From NCBI RefSeq assembly GCF_020410765.1, contig NZ_CP084541.1, positions 1,855,001-1,919,000 of the forward strand: a DNA stretch of 64,000 bases, written 5' to 3'. The stretch is from Streptomyces marincola. GTDB lineage: Bacteria > Actinomycetota > Actinomycetes > Streptomycetales > Streptomycetaceae. The position numbers and the translations under genes are program-made. Positions 54,256 through 63,200 of the stretch are shown here, in pieces (within the stretch, counting starts at the first letter, position 1; each line of letters begins with the position of its first letter). The notes below the pieces were generated by a model. It did not search any database and was not told the DNA's origin. It saw only the letters and a list, made by a program, of their open reading frames with translations.

Positions 54256-54558
54256 CTAGCTGGCTGCCCGATCACCAGCCATTGTACTTTCGTACATGTG
54301 TCGGTAGCTGAGTGCGACGAGTCCCGCCTGAAGGCGGGATTCCACTTGTAACTTCTGCAATACGCAGGCGACGTGGGCCTTGACGGTCCGTTCCGACACC
54401 TGGAGCCGGACGGCTATGCGCCGGTTCGACCAGCCCGCCGCGAGGAGCGCGAGCGTCTGGGCCTCCCGGGTCGTCAGGAGCTGGACCCGTTCCAGCTCGC
54501 TCGACCAGGTGGGGAGCGGGGTCTCGGTCAGGACCTCGCTGTGGAGTGCCATGGACAT
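54256..54558 (-). CDS. Stand-alone LuxR-type DNA-binding regulator with TTA codon
   Basis: 100 residues from ATG 54558 (ATG 54552 also in frame). Only a LuxR HTH is present (LLTTREAQTLALLAAGWSNR, SERTVKAHVACVLQKLQVES), with no receiver or ATPase domain. Such small GerE-like proteins act as pathway-specific activators. Leu 70 is encoded by TTA (54349-54351 on the complement), requiring the bldA tRNA. The gene lies just upstream of the left operon and next to its promoter, so the flavoprotein-to-methyltransferase operon is its most likely target. Confidence 0.82.
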   Translation of the reverse strand: MSMALHSEVLTETPLPTWSSELERVQLLTTREAQTLALLAAGWSNRRIAVRLQVSERTVKAHVACVLQKLQVESRLQAGLVALSYRHMYESTMAGDRAAS

Positions 54559-54710
54559 GGGAAGTGCAACCCCCTGGGTCGTGTCTGCGGTCGTGGGCGG
54601 CAGTGGTCACCGGGGGGCCGGTATCGCGTCACGTGCGCCGCGCCGAACACGCGACCGGCACTCCCGGGAGTCGCGCCGCGCGGAGCCGGGCGCGTGTCGT
54701 GCTGCCCCGG

Positions 54711-55481
54711 TCAGCGCCTGCGGGCCCGGCCGAGGTAGGTGACCAGCGGCCGGTGGCCAGGCTCCAGCCGGAAGGCCACCCGCGGGGCCATCTCCTCGGT
54801 CGTGATCGCGCCGCTCTTGCGGGCCCTGATGGTCTTCACCAGACCGGTCACGGACGTGGGGCGGAAGCCGCACACGTCCTCGCTGCGCAGGCCGTGCCGC
54901 TCCATCGCGGCCGAAAGATCCGCCGGCCTGCGCAGCCGCGCCGCCGCGTAGCGCCCGGGCGGCACGATGCGCGTCTGCGGGATGCCCTGGAAGGCGCCGA
55001 GGTAGATGAGCCGCGAGAGCGGCGTGCGGTTGACCGTGTCGTAGATCAGGACCCCGCCGGGCACCAGCACGCGCGCCGCCTCGGCGAGCACGTCGTCGAG
55101 CCGGTCGGTGATCTCGAAGGTGTCCGCGCAGTAGACGAGGTCGAACGCGGCGTCCGGCAGGTCGAGGCGTTCCGCCGGTCCCGTGAGGTGGGTCACGGCG
55201 ACCCCCTCCCGCTCGGCGCGCTCGCGGGCGACCCGCGTGGCCACCTCGGAGGGGTCGACGGCCGTCACGTCAAGACCCTCACCCGCGAGCCCCCGGGCCA
55301 GCTCGCCCCTGATGCCTCCGACCACCAGCGCGCGGCGGCCGGGGGGCCGGGTCGCGTCGCGGCCGAGCACACCCCGCACGTACTCCATCCGCACACCGTG
55401 GAACGTGACGGCCCTGATGTGGCGTCCGTCGATGGCCGCGGCCGACGTGGTGTTCAGTTCAACCGGTGATCTCTCTGTCAT
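54711..55481 (-). CDS. SAM-dependent methyltransferase, UbiG-like
   Basis: 256 residues from ATG 55481, with GAGG nine bases upstream; the longer frame to 55655 has no ribosome site and would overlap HxlR. Class I methyltransferase with LVVGGIRGELAR (slightly atypical motif I), LDVTAVDPSE, FDLVYCADTFE and VLVPGGVLIYDT. The layout matches UbiG/3-demethylubiquinone O-methyltransferases, including the FRPTSVTGLVKTIRA ending. Probably O-methylates a product hydroxyl. It is divergent from the HxlR gene across 88 bases. Confidence 0.8.
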   Translation of the reverse strand: MTERSPVELNTTSAAAIDGRHIRAVTFHGVRMEYVRGVLGRDATRPPGRRALVVGGIRGELARGLAGEGLDVTAVDPSEVATRVARERAEREGVAVTHLTGPAERLDLPDAAFDLVYCADTFEITDRLDDVLAEAARVLVPGGVLIYDTVNRTPLSRLIYLGAFQGIPQTRIVPPGRYAAARLRRPADLSAAMERHGLRSEDVCGFRPTSVTGLVKTIRARKSGAITTEEMAPRVAFRLEPGHRPLVTYLGRARRR

Positions 55482-55569
55482 CACGTTACGCCTCAGCTCG
55501 ATAGGATGAGGAGTTCCCTGAGGAAACCTAGCACAGCGCGTCTGGCACAAGTAGAGAGCACAGGAACGA
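55482..55569. promoter_or_regulatory. Divergent promoter of methyltransferase and HxlR genes
   Basis: 88 bases serving two divergent genes. TTCC-CTGA-GGAA (55514-55525) is a small inverted repeat placed centrally, a candidate HxlR binding site. Weak evidence. Confidence 0.4.
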
Positions 55570-56112
55570 ATGGCCCGCAAACAACTCACCGACGTGGCCT
55601 GCTCGATCGCCAGGGCGACCGATGTATTCGGCGACGCCTGGACCGCGTTGATCATGCGTGATGTCCTGCTCGGCTGTACGCGGTTCGACGATCTGGCACA
55701 GGACCTCGGAATTTCCAGAAAAGTCCTGGCCGCCCGTCTGAACCGGCTGGTCGACGAGGACGTACTGCGGCGCGTGCGCTACCAGGACAGTCCGCCGAGG
55801 CACGACTACCAGCCGACCGAGAAAGGCAGGGAACTCTGCGCGGTCCTTCTGGCCCTCATGGCCTGGGGCGACCGCTGGTACGGCGGGCAGGACGGGCCGC
55901 CGCTGCTCATCCGCCACCTCGACTGCGGGGAACGGACGACGGCCGTGTCCGCGTGCGCGCACTGCGGCGGGGCGCTGACCTCGGAGAACACGAACCACGA
56001 GCCGGGCCCCGGCGGACGCGCGGGCCCCGGCACGCTCGTGCTCGCCCCGATGATCGAAGCCCGGTTCACCGGCGGGGAGTCCGCGCGCGAAGCGGGCGGC
56101 GGCCGGGCCTGA
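55570..56112 (+). CDS. HxlR-family regulator
   Basis: 180 residues from ATG 55570. The winged helix is typical of HxlR/MarR-like proteins: ATDVFGDAWTALIMRDVLLG, CTRFDDLAQDLGISRKVLAA, RLVDEDVLRRVRY and DYQPTEKGREL. The C-terminal ~70 residues carry CAHCGG, perhaps a zinc site or a redox-sensing pair. HxlR members respond to aldehydes, quinones or oxidants. Here it divides the two biosynthetic blocks and faces the UbiG-like methyltransferase, its probable target. Confidence 0.85.
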   Translation: MARKQLTDVACSIARATDVFGDAWTALIMRDVLLGCTRFDDLAQDLGISRKVLAARLNRLVDEDVLRRVRYQDSPPRHDYQPTEKGRELCAVLLALMAWGDRWYGGQDGPPLLIRHLDCGERTTAVSACAHCGGALTSENTNHEPGPGGRAGPGTLVLAPMIEARFTGGESAREAGGGRA

Positions 56113-56468
56113 ACGGGCGCGGACCGCGAGGCGCCGGGGGCCCGCGCCCCGGAATGCCGCATTCCGCGGCGAGCGGATTCCCCGGCCCGGGAACGCGCCA
56201 CCGCTCCCGTGACTTACCGGAAAGAAACAGGCGCATGGCCGCCGGATGGCGGCACGGCTCCAGTGGCCCGACGCACCGGGAATAAAACGCGTTCCGTATC
56301 GGCGACTTCACCGCCCGATACCGCGCGGACACGCACGCGCGGCCATAAGCGGTGGTGCACGCGGCCGTTCACGCGGGCGGAAAACGGACCGGGAACCGCC
56401 CGTTCCGCCAAAGGCCGCGACCGGCCCCGGGCCCGCCGCGAAGGCGGTGCCCGGGGCGCGGCCCGCCG
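56113..56468. other. Convergent intergenic region
   Basis: 356 bases between the HxlR stop and the oxidase stop. Less GC-rich around 56210-56300. An imperfect hairpin (GTATCGG 56296-56302 with CCGATAC 56315-56321) may terminate transcription. No gene is supported. Confidence 0.45.
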
Positions 56469-57581
56469 TCAGCGCGCGGCGGCTGCCGCGAGGACGGCCG
56501 GGCGCAGCGGCGTGAACGGCGCGGCGACGGCGTCCGGTTCCGCGTCGGTGAGGTGGGCCACCATCGCCTCGGCGGTGACCGGGGCGAGCTGGACGCCCAT
56601 GCGGAAGTGGCCGGAGGCCAGGTACACGTCGGGCACGGTGGTGGGGCCGATGAGCGGCAGGTCGTCGGGCGAACCGGGGCGCAGGCCCGCGCTGACCTCG
56701 GCGAACCGCAGCGCGCCGACGCCGGGCATGATCTCGGCCGCGCGGCCGAGCAGGCTGTGGGTGCCCTCCGCGGTCACGGTCTCGTCGTAGCCGCGCTCCT
56801 CGTAGGTGGCGCCGACGACGAGTTCGCCGTCCAGCCGGGGCACGAGGTAGAGGGACCTGCCCTTGATCAGGGCGCGCGCGGTCACGTTGAGCAGCGGCGG
56901 GTCGGAGTGCAGGCGCAGCAGCTGCCCCTTGACCGGACGGATCTCGGGGACGGCGCCGGGCGGCAGGCCCTCGATCCCGTGCGTCCAGCAGCCGGCCGCG
57001 AGCACGAGGCGGTCGAACGGGACGGTGTCGCCGTTGTCGAGGACGACCGTATGGTCGTCGACGCGGACGGCGGCGCGCCGCACGAGCGTTCCGCCCAGGG
57101 CCTCGACGGCCGTGCACAGCGCCGCGTTGAGCACGCGCGGGTCGACCGCGCCGTCGTCGGGGGCCAGCAGGCCGCCGAGCGCGGGGACGAACGCGGGCTG
57201 GAGCTCCCCGACCTCCGCGGGCGTGAGGCGCTGCGTGCGGACGCCGAGCCCGTCGAGGAAGGACTCCATGTGGTCGAGGGACAGCAGCGCGTCCTCGTCG
57301 AACGCCGCGTCGAGCACGCCGTCGCGCCGGTAGCCCGCGGGCGCGAACTCCTCAAGCTCCTCGACGAACGACGGGTACAGGGCGCGCGAGGCCAGGCACA
57401 GGGCGCGCAGGTCGTCCTGGTCGAAAAGCTGCTCGTTGGCGGGCGGCAGCATGCCCCCCGAGACGTGCGACGCCTTGCTCGCCGGCGCCGGGTCGATCAC
57501 GGTGACGGCCAGACCCTGGCGCAGGGCCCGCCAGGCGACGGCGAGGCCGATGACACCGCCGCCGACGACTACGGTTTTCAT
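56469..57581 (-). CDS. FAD-dependent glycine oxidase, ThiO/CmiS2-like
   Basis: 370 residues from ATG 57581, overlapping the half-DH-KR-ACP stop by 4 bases. DAO-fold oxidase: FAD motif VVGGGVIGLAVAW at the N-terminus, GGMLPPANEQ, VKGQLLRL, and the ThiO-type closing GLRPGSPDDLPLIGPT and SGHFRMGVQLAPVTAEAM. In cremimycin biosynthesis, the related CmiS2 oxidises an N-carboxymethyl beta-amino acid to free the beta-amine and glyoxylate. The FcoT/CmiS1-like gene two genes upstream makes the same role very plausible here. No thiamin genes adjoin, so a ThiO role is unlikely. Confidence 0.87.
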   Translation of the reverse strand: MKTVVVGGGVIGLAVAWRALRQGLAVTVIDPAPASKASHVSGGMLPPANEQLFDQDDLRALCLASRALYPSFVEELEEFAPAGYRRDGVLDAAFDEDALLSLDHMESFLDGLGVRTQRLTPAEVGELQPAFVPALGGLLAPDDGAVDPRVLNAALCTAVEALGGTLVRRAAVRVDDHTVVLDNGDTVPFDRLVLAAGCWTHGIEGLPPGAVPEIRPVKGQLLRLHSDPPLLNVTARALIKGRSLYLVPRLDGELVVGATYEERGYDETVTAEGTHSLLGRAAEIMPGVGALRFAEVSAGLRPGSPDDLPLIGPTTVPDVYLASGHFRMGVQLAPVTAEAMVAHLTDAEPDAVAAPFTPLRPAVLAAAAAR

Positions 57582-59662
57582 GCTTCGCCTTCCTGGAGAA
57601 GTCGCCGCAGGTGGGCGGCGAGTACCGCGGGGGTCGGGTGGTCGAAGGTGAGGGTCGCGGGCAGCCGCAGGCCGGTCGCGGACGCCAGGCGGCGGCTGAG
57701 TTCGAGGTTGCCGATCGAGTCCAGGCCCACGGCGGAGAACTCGCGGTCGGGCGCGACGTCGTCGGGTCCCTCGTAGCCGAGCACGGCGGCTGCGGCCTCG
57801 CGGACGAAGTCGAGTGCGGCCGCGTCGCGTTCGGTCTCGGGCAGGCCGGCCAGGCGGCTGCGCAGGGCGTCGGACGAGGCGGGCGCGGCGGTCCCGGCGG
57901 GTGCCAGCTCGGCGAGCACCGGCGGGATGTCGCCGGTGAGGGCGGCCTCGTTCAGCCGGACGGGCGCGAGGACCGCCTCGTCCGCGGCGAGCGCCGCGTC
58001 GAACAGGGCGAGGCCCTGCTCGTGCCCGAGCGGCGCGAAGCCCGACCGCTTGATGCGGGCCAGTTCCGTGGCGGACAGGTCGGAGCCCATGCCGCCCTCG
58101 CTCTCCCACAGGCCCCACGCGAGGGACGTGCCGCGCAGGCCCTGGGCTTTGCGGTGGTGGGCGAGCGCGTCGAGGACGCCGTTGGCCGCCGCGTAGTTGG
58201 CCTGCCCGGCGTTGCCGGTCAGGCCAGCGACGGACGAGAAGAGCACGAACGCGCACTCCGGGTCCTTGATCAGGTCGTGCAGGTGCAGCGCGGCGTCGGC
58301 CTTGGGGCGCAGCACGCGGTCGAGGCCGCGCGGGGTGAGCGTGCCGATCGCGCCGTCGGACACCACGCCAGCGGTGTGGATGACGGCGGAGGGGGCGGGG
58401 ACGCCGGCGAGGACGCGTTCGAGGTCGTCCCGGTCGGTGACGTCGCAGGCGTGCACCTCCACGCGGGCGCCGGCCGCGGTGAGTTCCGCGGTCAGCTCGG
58501 CCGCGCCCGGGGCGTCGGGGCCGCGGCGGCTGAGCAGCACGAGGTGCCCGACGCCGTGGCGGGTCACCAGGTGGCGGGCCAGCAGGCGGCCGAGCGCGCC
58601 CGTGGCGCCGGTGACCACGACGGTGCCGGTGAGCGCGGTGGGCCGCGGCGGCGGGCAGCGCACGAGCCGGGGCCGGAACAACGCGCCCCGGCGGACGGCC
58701 AGTTGGGGCTCGCCCGAGGCGACGGCGGCGAGCAGCGCGTGGCTGCCGTCCTCGGGGTCGTCGACGTCGACCAGGACGAAGCGGCCCGGGTGCTCGGACT
58801 GGGCGCCGCGCAGCAGCCCCCAGACGGCGGCCCCCGGCGCGTCGGGCACGTCCTCCTGGGCGCGGGCGGCGACGGCTCCCCTGGTGACCAGGACCAGGCG
58901 CGTGCCGGCCAGGCGCCGGTCGGCCAGCCACTCCTGCACGAGCACGAGGGCGCGCTGCGCCGCGGACCGCACCGGCGCCTCCTCGTCCGTGCAGGACACG
59001 AGGACGACGTCGGGCGCCGGGGCGCCGTTGCGCAGGGCCAGGTCGAGGGCGCCGAGCGAGGGGTGGGTGTCCAGCGGGCGGCGGATGGCCTTCAGCGCGC
59101 CGGTGACGCCGATGTGGTCGGTGCCGAGGAACGCCCAGTGCTGGTCGGCCACGGCACGCGGCTGCACGACGGCCTTCCAGGCCATGCGCAGCAACTGGGT
59201 GCGCTGCACCGCCGCGTCGAGCTGGTCGGCGGTGACCGGGCGCATGGCGAGGGCGCCGACCGTGGCCACGGGTTCGCCGTCCTCGCCGGTGAGCGCCAGG
59301 GTCACCCCGCCCTCGCCCGGCACGGTGTGCACGCGCACGGCGCGGGCCCCGGCCTTGTGCAGCCGCACGCCGCGCAGCGCGAACGGCAGGAACGTGCCGC
59401 TCTCGCGGTCGAGCCCCGGCACGAGCGCGGCCTGCAACGCGGCGTCGAACAGCGCCGGGTGCAGGTGGTAGTCGCCGTCGCCGCCCGACCCCTGGTCGAG
59501 CGCGGCGTCCGCCCAGACCTCGTCGTCGCGGGACCACACCGCGCGCAGGCCGCGGAAGACGGGCCCGTACTGGAGGCCGCGGTCGGCGAGGCGGTGGTAG
59601 AGGTGGTCGATGTCGACCTCGCGGACCCCGTCGGGAAGCCCGGGTCGTTCGCTGCTGCTCAT
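57578..59662 (-). CDS. PKS protein with half DH, KR and ACP
   Basis: 694 residues from ATG 59662 (AAAGGAC upstream). The first ~160 residues match only the C-terminal half of a PKS DH (GLQYGPVFRGLRAVW, FDAALQAALVPG); the His-bearing first hotdog is absent, so the DH should be inactive. KR: VVTGATGALGRL, FSSVAGL, GQANYAAAN; VSDG replaces the usual LDD, so its stereotype is unclear. ACP: GLDSIGNLEL (Ser 649). There is no KS, AT, thioesterase or docking helix. This may be a KR-ACP relay for the CmiS1-like enzyme, or a shortened module. The ribosome site and tight spacing argue that it is a designed gene, not a fragment. Confidence 0.8.
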   Translation of the reverse strand: MSSSERPGLPDGVREVDIDHLYHRLADRGLQYGPVFRGLRAVWSRDDEVWADAALDQGSGGDGDYHLHPALFDAALQAALVPGLDRESGTFLPFALRGVRLHKAGARAVRVHTVPGEGGVTLALTGEDGEPVATVGALAMRPVTADQLDAAVQRTQLLRMAWKAVVQPRAVADQHWAFLGTDHIGVTGALKAIRRPLDTHPSLGALDLALRNGAPAPDVVLVSCTDEEAPVRSAAQRALVLVQEWLADRRLAGTRLVLVTRGAVAARAQEDVPDAPGAAVWGLLRGAQSEHPGRFVLVDVDDPEDGSHALLAAVASGEPQLAVRRGALFRPRLVRCPPPRPTALTGTVVVTGATGALGRLLARHLVTRHGVGHLVLLSRRGPDAPGAAELTAELTAAGARVEVHACDVTDRDDLERVLAGVPAPSAVIHTAGVVSDGAIGTLTPRGLDRVLRPKADAALHLHDLIKDPECAFVLFSSVAGLTGNAGQANYAAANGVLDALAHHRKAQGLRGTSLAWGLWESEGGMGSDLSATELARIKRSGFAPLGHEQGLALFDAALAADEAVLAPVRLNEAALTGDIPPVLAELAPAGTAAPASSDALRSRLAGLPETERDAAALDFVREAAAAVLGYEGPDDVAPDREFSAVGLDSIGNLELSRRLASATGLRLPATLTFDHPTPAVLAAHLRRLLQEGEA

Positions 59663-59692
59663 GGTCGCGTCCTTTGCGAAGGCCGGGCCGGG

Positions 59693-60256
59693 TCAGTTCG
59701 CGGGCGGGTTGGTGATGGCGGCGGCGATCTCGCCGTGGCTCTCGCCGCCGTGCTCGTCCCAGTAGCGGGCCTCGGTGCGCAGCATCACCAGGGGGTCGCG
59801 CAGGTCGTTGCCGTCCCACTCGGCGATGTCGACGACGCGGATCTCGCCCTTGAAGCGGCGGCCCCGCATGGCCGAGCGGAACGTGCTCCTGAAGTCGGTG
59901 ATGAACACGTCCGCGAGCTGGCGGTCCCAGAACTGTTCGAGCGTCCACCGGGAGAACGGCTCGATCAGCGACTCCTTCACGGACTTGGCCATCAGGTAGT
60001 AGGCCATCTGGTTGAAGCAGATGTTGAACTCGACCGAGTTGAAGTGCCCGGTGTCGTCGATGTAGCAGGACTCGGGGATCTCGAACGAGCAGGACGCGAC
60101 GAGCTGCCCGCCCTCGTGCGGGTCGCCCTCGTGGGTGACCTCGGCCTCGGTGAGGTACTCGCACCGCTTGGCCCGGTACGGGGTCAGCACGCGGTGCAGC
60201 AGCTCGGCGTCGGTGGGGTGGACGCGCCGGCCGGTGGCGTCGAGCAACTGGGTCAT
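59693..60256 (-). CDS. FcoT/CmiS1-like glycine-adding hotdog enzyme
   Basis: 187 residues from ATG 60256, overlapping the PKS stop by 4 bases. It resembles FcoT (Rv0098) thioesterase-fold proteins: YRAKRCEYLTEAEVTH, ESCYIDDTGHFNSVEFNICF, NQMAYYLMAKSVKESL and AAMRGRRFKG-like FRSAMRGRRFKGEIRVVDIA. Despite the fold, characterised relatives (CmiS1, ScoD) add glycine to the beta-carbon of an enoyl thioester and then release the acid. Position between PKS genes and a glycine oxidase fits that reaction. Whether it uses an acyl-ACP from the adjacent module is inferred. Confidence 0.85.
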   Translation of the reverse strand: MTQLLDATGRRVHPTDAELLHRVLTPYRAKRCEYLTEAEVTHEGDPHEGGQLVASCSFEIPESCYIDDTGHFNSVEFNICFNQMAYYLMAKSVKESLIEPFSRWTLEQFWDRQLADVFITDFRSTFRSAMRGRRFKGEIRVVDIAEWDGNDLRDPLVMLRTEARYWDEHGGESHGEIAAAITNPPAN

Positions 60257-63200
60257 GTCGGGTCTCCTGATCGTTGCGCGGTGCGGAGAAGTTCGGCCAG
60301 GCTCATGGAGCGGATCTCCTCGGTGCGGTCCTCGGTGGCCGCTGCCTCCCCGGGCTCCCCGGTCTCCCCGGCGCCGCCGGCCGGCGGCGCTGCGGGCCCC
60401 GGCTCGGGGCCTGGCTCCGGCTCGTCGAGCGCCAGTTCACCGAGCAGGTGCCGGGTGAGGACGATCGCGGTCGGGTGGTCGAAGACGAGCGTGGCGGGCA
60501 GCCGTTCCCCGATGGTCTCGCCCAGGCCGTTGCGGAACTTGACGGCGGCGAGGGAGTCGAAGCCCATGTCGCGGAACGACCGTTCGGCGTCGACCTCCTC
60601 CACGTCGGCGTAGCCGAGGGTGGCGGCGGCCTGGGCGCGGACGACGGCGAGCAGCGCCTGTTCGCGGCGGGCCGGGGTGAGCCGCGCGAGCCGCTCGCGC
60701 AGGCCCTCGGCGGGTTCGGGTGCCGTGGCCGCCGGGTCGACGGCGCGGCGGGCCGGGCCGCGCACGAGGTCGCGCAGCACGTAGGGCACGTCGGCGCGGC
60801 GCTGCCCGGTCAGGTCGATGCGCGCGGGGGCGAGGAACGCCCGGTCCAGCGCGCCGGCCGCGTCGAGCAGCGCCAGGCCCTCGTCCGTGGCCATCGGCAG
60901 CACCCCGCCGCGTTCCATGGCGGACAGGTCGGCCGTGCCGAGCGCCCCGGTCATGCCGCTGGCCTCGGCCCACAGGCCCCAGGCGAGGGACTGCGCGGGC
61001 AGCCCGCGGGCGCGGCGGTGCGCGGCCAGGCCGTCGAGGAAGGTGTTGGCGGCGGCGTAGTTGGCCTGCCCGGCGCCGCCGGTCACGCCCGCGGCGGACG
61101 AGAACAGCACGAAGGCGCCCAGGTCCTGATCGGCCGTCAGCTCGTGCAGGTGCAGCGCCGCGTCGACCTTGGGCCGCAGCACGGCGGAAAGCCGCTCCGG
61201 CGTCATGGACTCGATGACGCCGTCGTCGAGGACGCCCGCGGTGTGCACGACCCCGGCCAGCGTGCGGCCGGCCAGCGCGGCGGCCAGCGCGTCGCGGTCG
61301 GCCGCGTCGCACGCGACCACCTCGACGCGGGCCCCGGCCGCGGTGAGGTCCGCGGCCAGTTCCGCGGCGCCCGCCGCCCGGGGGCCGCGCCGGCTGGTGA
61401 GCAGCAGGTCGGTGACACCGTGGGCGGCGACCAGGTGGCGCGCGACGGCCGCGCCGAGCGTTCCGGTGCCGCCGGTGACCAGGACGGTGCCCGGCCTGTC
61501 GCCGAACACGGTGGCGGGCGCGCCGCCCGCGTCCCCGGTCACCGGGGCCAGGCGGGGGCGCAGCGGCGTGCCGGAGCGGACCGCGAGCTGCGGCTCGCCG
61601 GTGGCGAGCGCGAGGTCGAGTGCCGCGTCCGCCTCCGGCCCCTCGGCGGACTCGGCCGGGTCGAGGTCGACGAGGACGACGCGGCCCGGGTGCTCCGACT
61701 GCGCGCTGCGCACCAGGCCCCAGACGGCGGCGCCGGCCAGGTCGGTGACCTCCTCGCCCGCGGTGGAGACCGCGCCCCGCGTGACGACGGCCAGCGGCCC
61801 TTCCCCGCCCGCGTCCCGGGCGAGCCAGTCGGTCAGCGCGTCGAGCGCGGCGGCCGTCGCCGCGTGCACCTCGGCCGCGGTGGTGCCCGCGGGTGCGCGG
61901 TGCACCGCGGACCCGCGGGCGGGCCCGTCCGGCGCGGCCGGCGTCCACAGCAGCTCGAACAGCGAGTCGTGGGCCGCGCCGCCGGTGAACCCGCCGGGCG
62001 CGGCGGGGCGCAGCACCAGCGACTCGACGGACGCGACGGGCCGGCCGGCGGCGTCGGTGAGGCGCAGCGCGACCTCGTCGTCGCCGATGCGGGTCATCCG
62101 CAGCCTGAGCGCGGCGGCGCCCGAGGCGTGCAGGTCGACGCGGGTCCAGTTGAACGGCAGCGTGACCCGCCCGGGTTCTTCGGCCAGCAGCGCGGTGGCG
62201 TGCAGGGCCGCGTCGAGGGCCGCCGGGTGCAGCCCGAACCGCCCGGCCTGCGCGGCGGCCTCCTCGGGCAGCGCGATCTCCGCGAACACCTCGTCCGCCG
62301 AACGCCAGGCCGCGCGCAGCCCCTGGAACGCCGGCCCGTAGGCCAGTCCACCGGCGTCGGCGGGCGGCCGGTAGAAGTCGGTGAGGTCCACCGGCTGCGC
62401 GCCCGGCGGCGGCCAGGGCGCCGGCTCGTGCGCCGGCTCGGGGCCCGCGTCCGCGAGCGTTCCGTGGGCGTGCCGCGTCCAGCCGCCGCCCGCGGGCGCG
62501 TCCTCGGGCCGCGAGTGGACGGAGACGGCGCGCAGGTCGGCGTCGACGACCACCTGGATCGCCACGCCGCCGCGCTCGGGGAGGGCCAGCGGGGCCTCGA
62601 TCGTCAGGTCCGCGACCCGGCCGCGGCCGACCTCGTCGCCGGCCCTGACGGCCAGTTCCACGAATCCCGACCCGGGGAACAGGGCGGTGCCGCCGACGCG
62701 GTGGTCCGCGAGCCACGGGTGGGTGGCGAGCGAGAGGCGGCCGGTGAGCAGCACCCCGCCGGCCCCGGCGACGGGCACGGCCGCGCCGAGCAGCGGGTGG
62801 TCGGCGGCCACCTGGCCGACGCCGGCGGCGTCCGCCGCGGGCTCCGGCGCGTCCAGCCAGTACCGCTTGCGCTGGAACGGGTAGGTGGGCAGGTCCACGC
62901 GGCGCGCGCCGGTCGCGGCGAACTGGCTCTCCCAGTCGACGCTCGCGCCGCGCGTGTACGCCTCGGCCAGCGAGGTGAGGAAGTCCCGCGCGTCGCCCGC
63001 GTCGCGGTGCAGGGTGCCGACGAACGCGGCGGCGGCGCCCGCCGATTCGGCGGTCTCGCCGAGCCCGACGAGCAGCCCCGGGTGCGGGCTGGCCTCGACG
63101 AAGATCTCGAAGCCGTCCGCGAGCAGCGCCCGCGTGGTCTCCTCGAACCTGACGGTCTGCCGCAGGTTGGTGTACCAGTACTCGGCGTCGAGCCCGGCGG

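Noticed and set aside
54283..54296. TGTAC-TTTC-GTACA inverted repeat
   Set aside because: It overlaps the 3' end of the LuxR coding region; its arms are only 5 bases, and it has no U-tract, so neither operator nor terminator can be argued.
56469..57581. Assignment as ThiO of thiamin synthesis
   Set aside because: No thiamin genes are adjacent, while PKS and a CmiS1-like gene are coupled to it.
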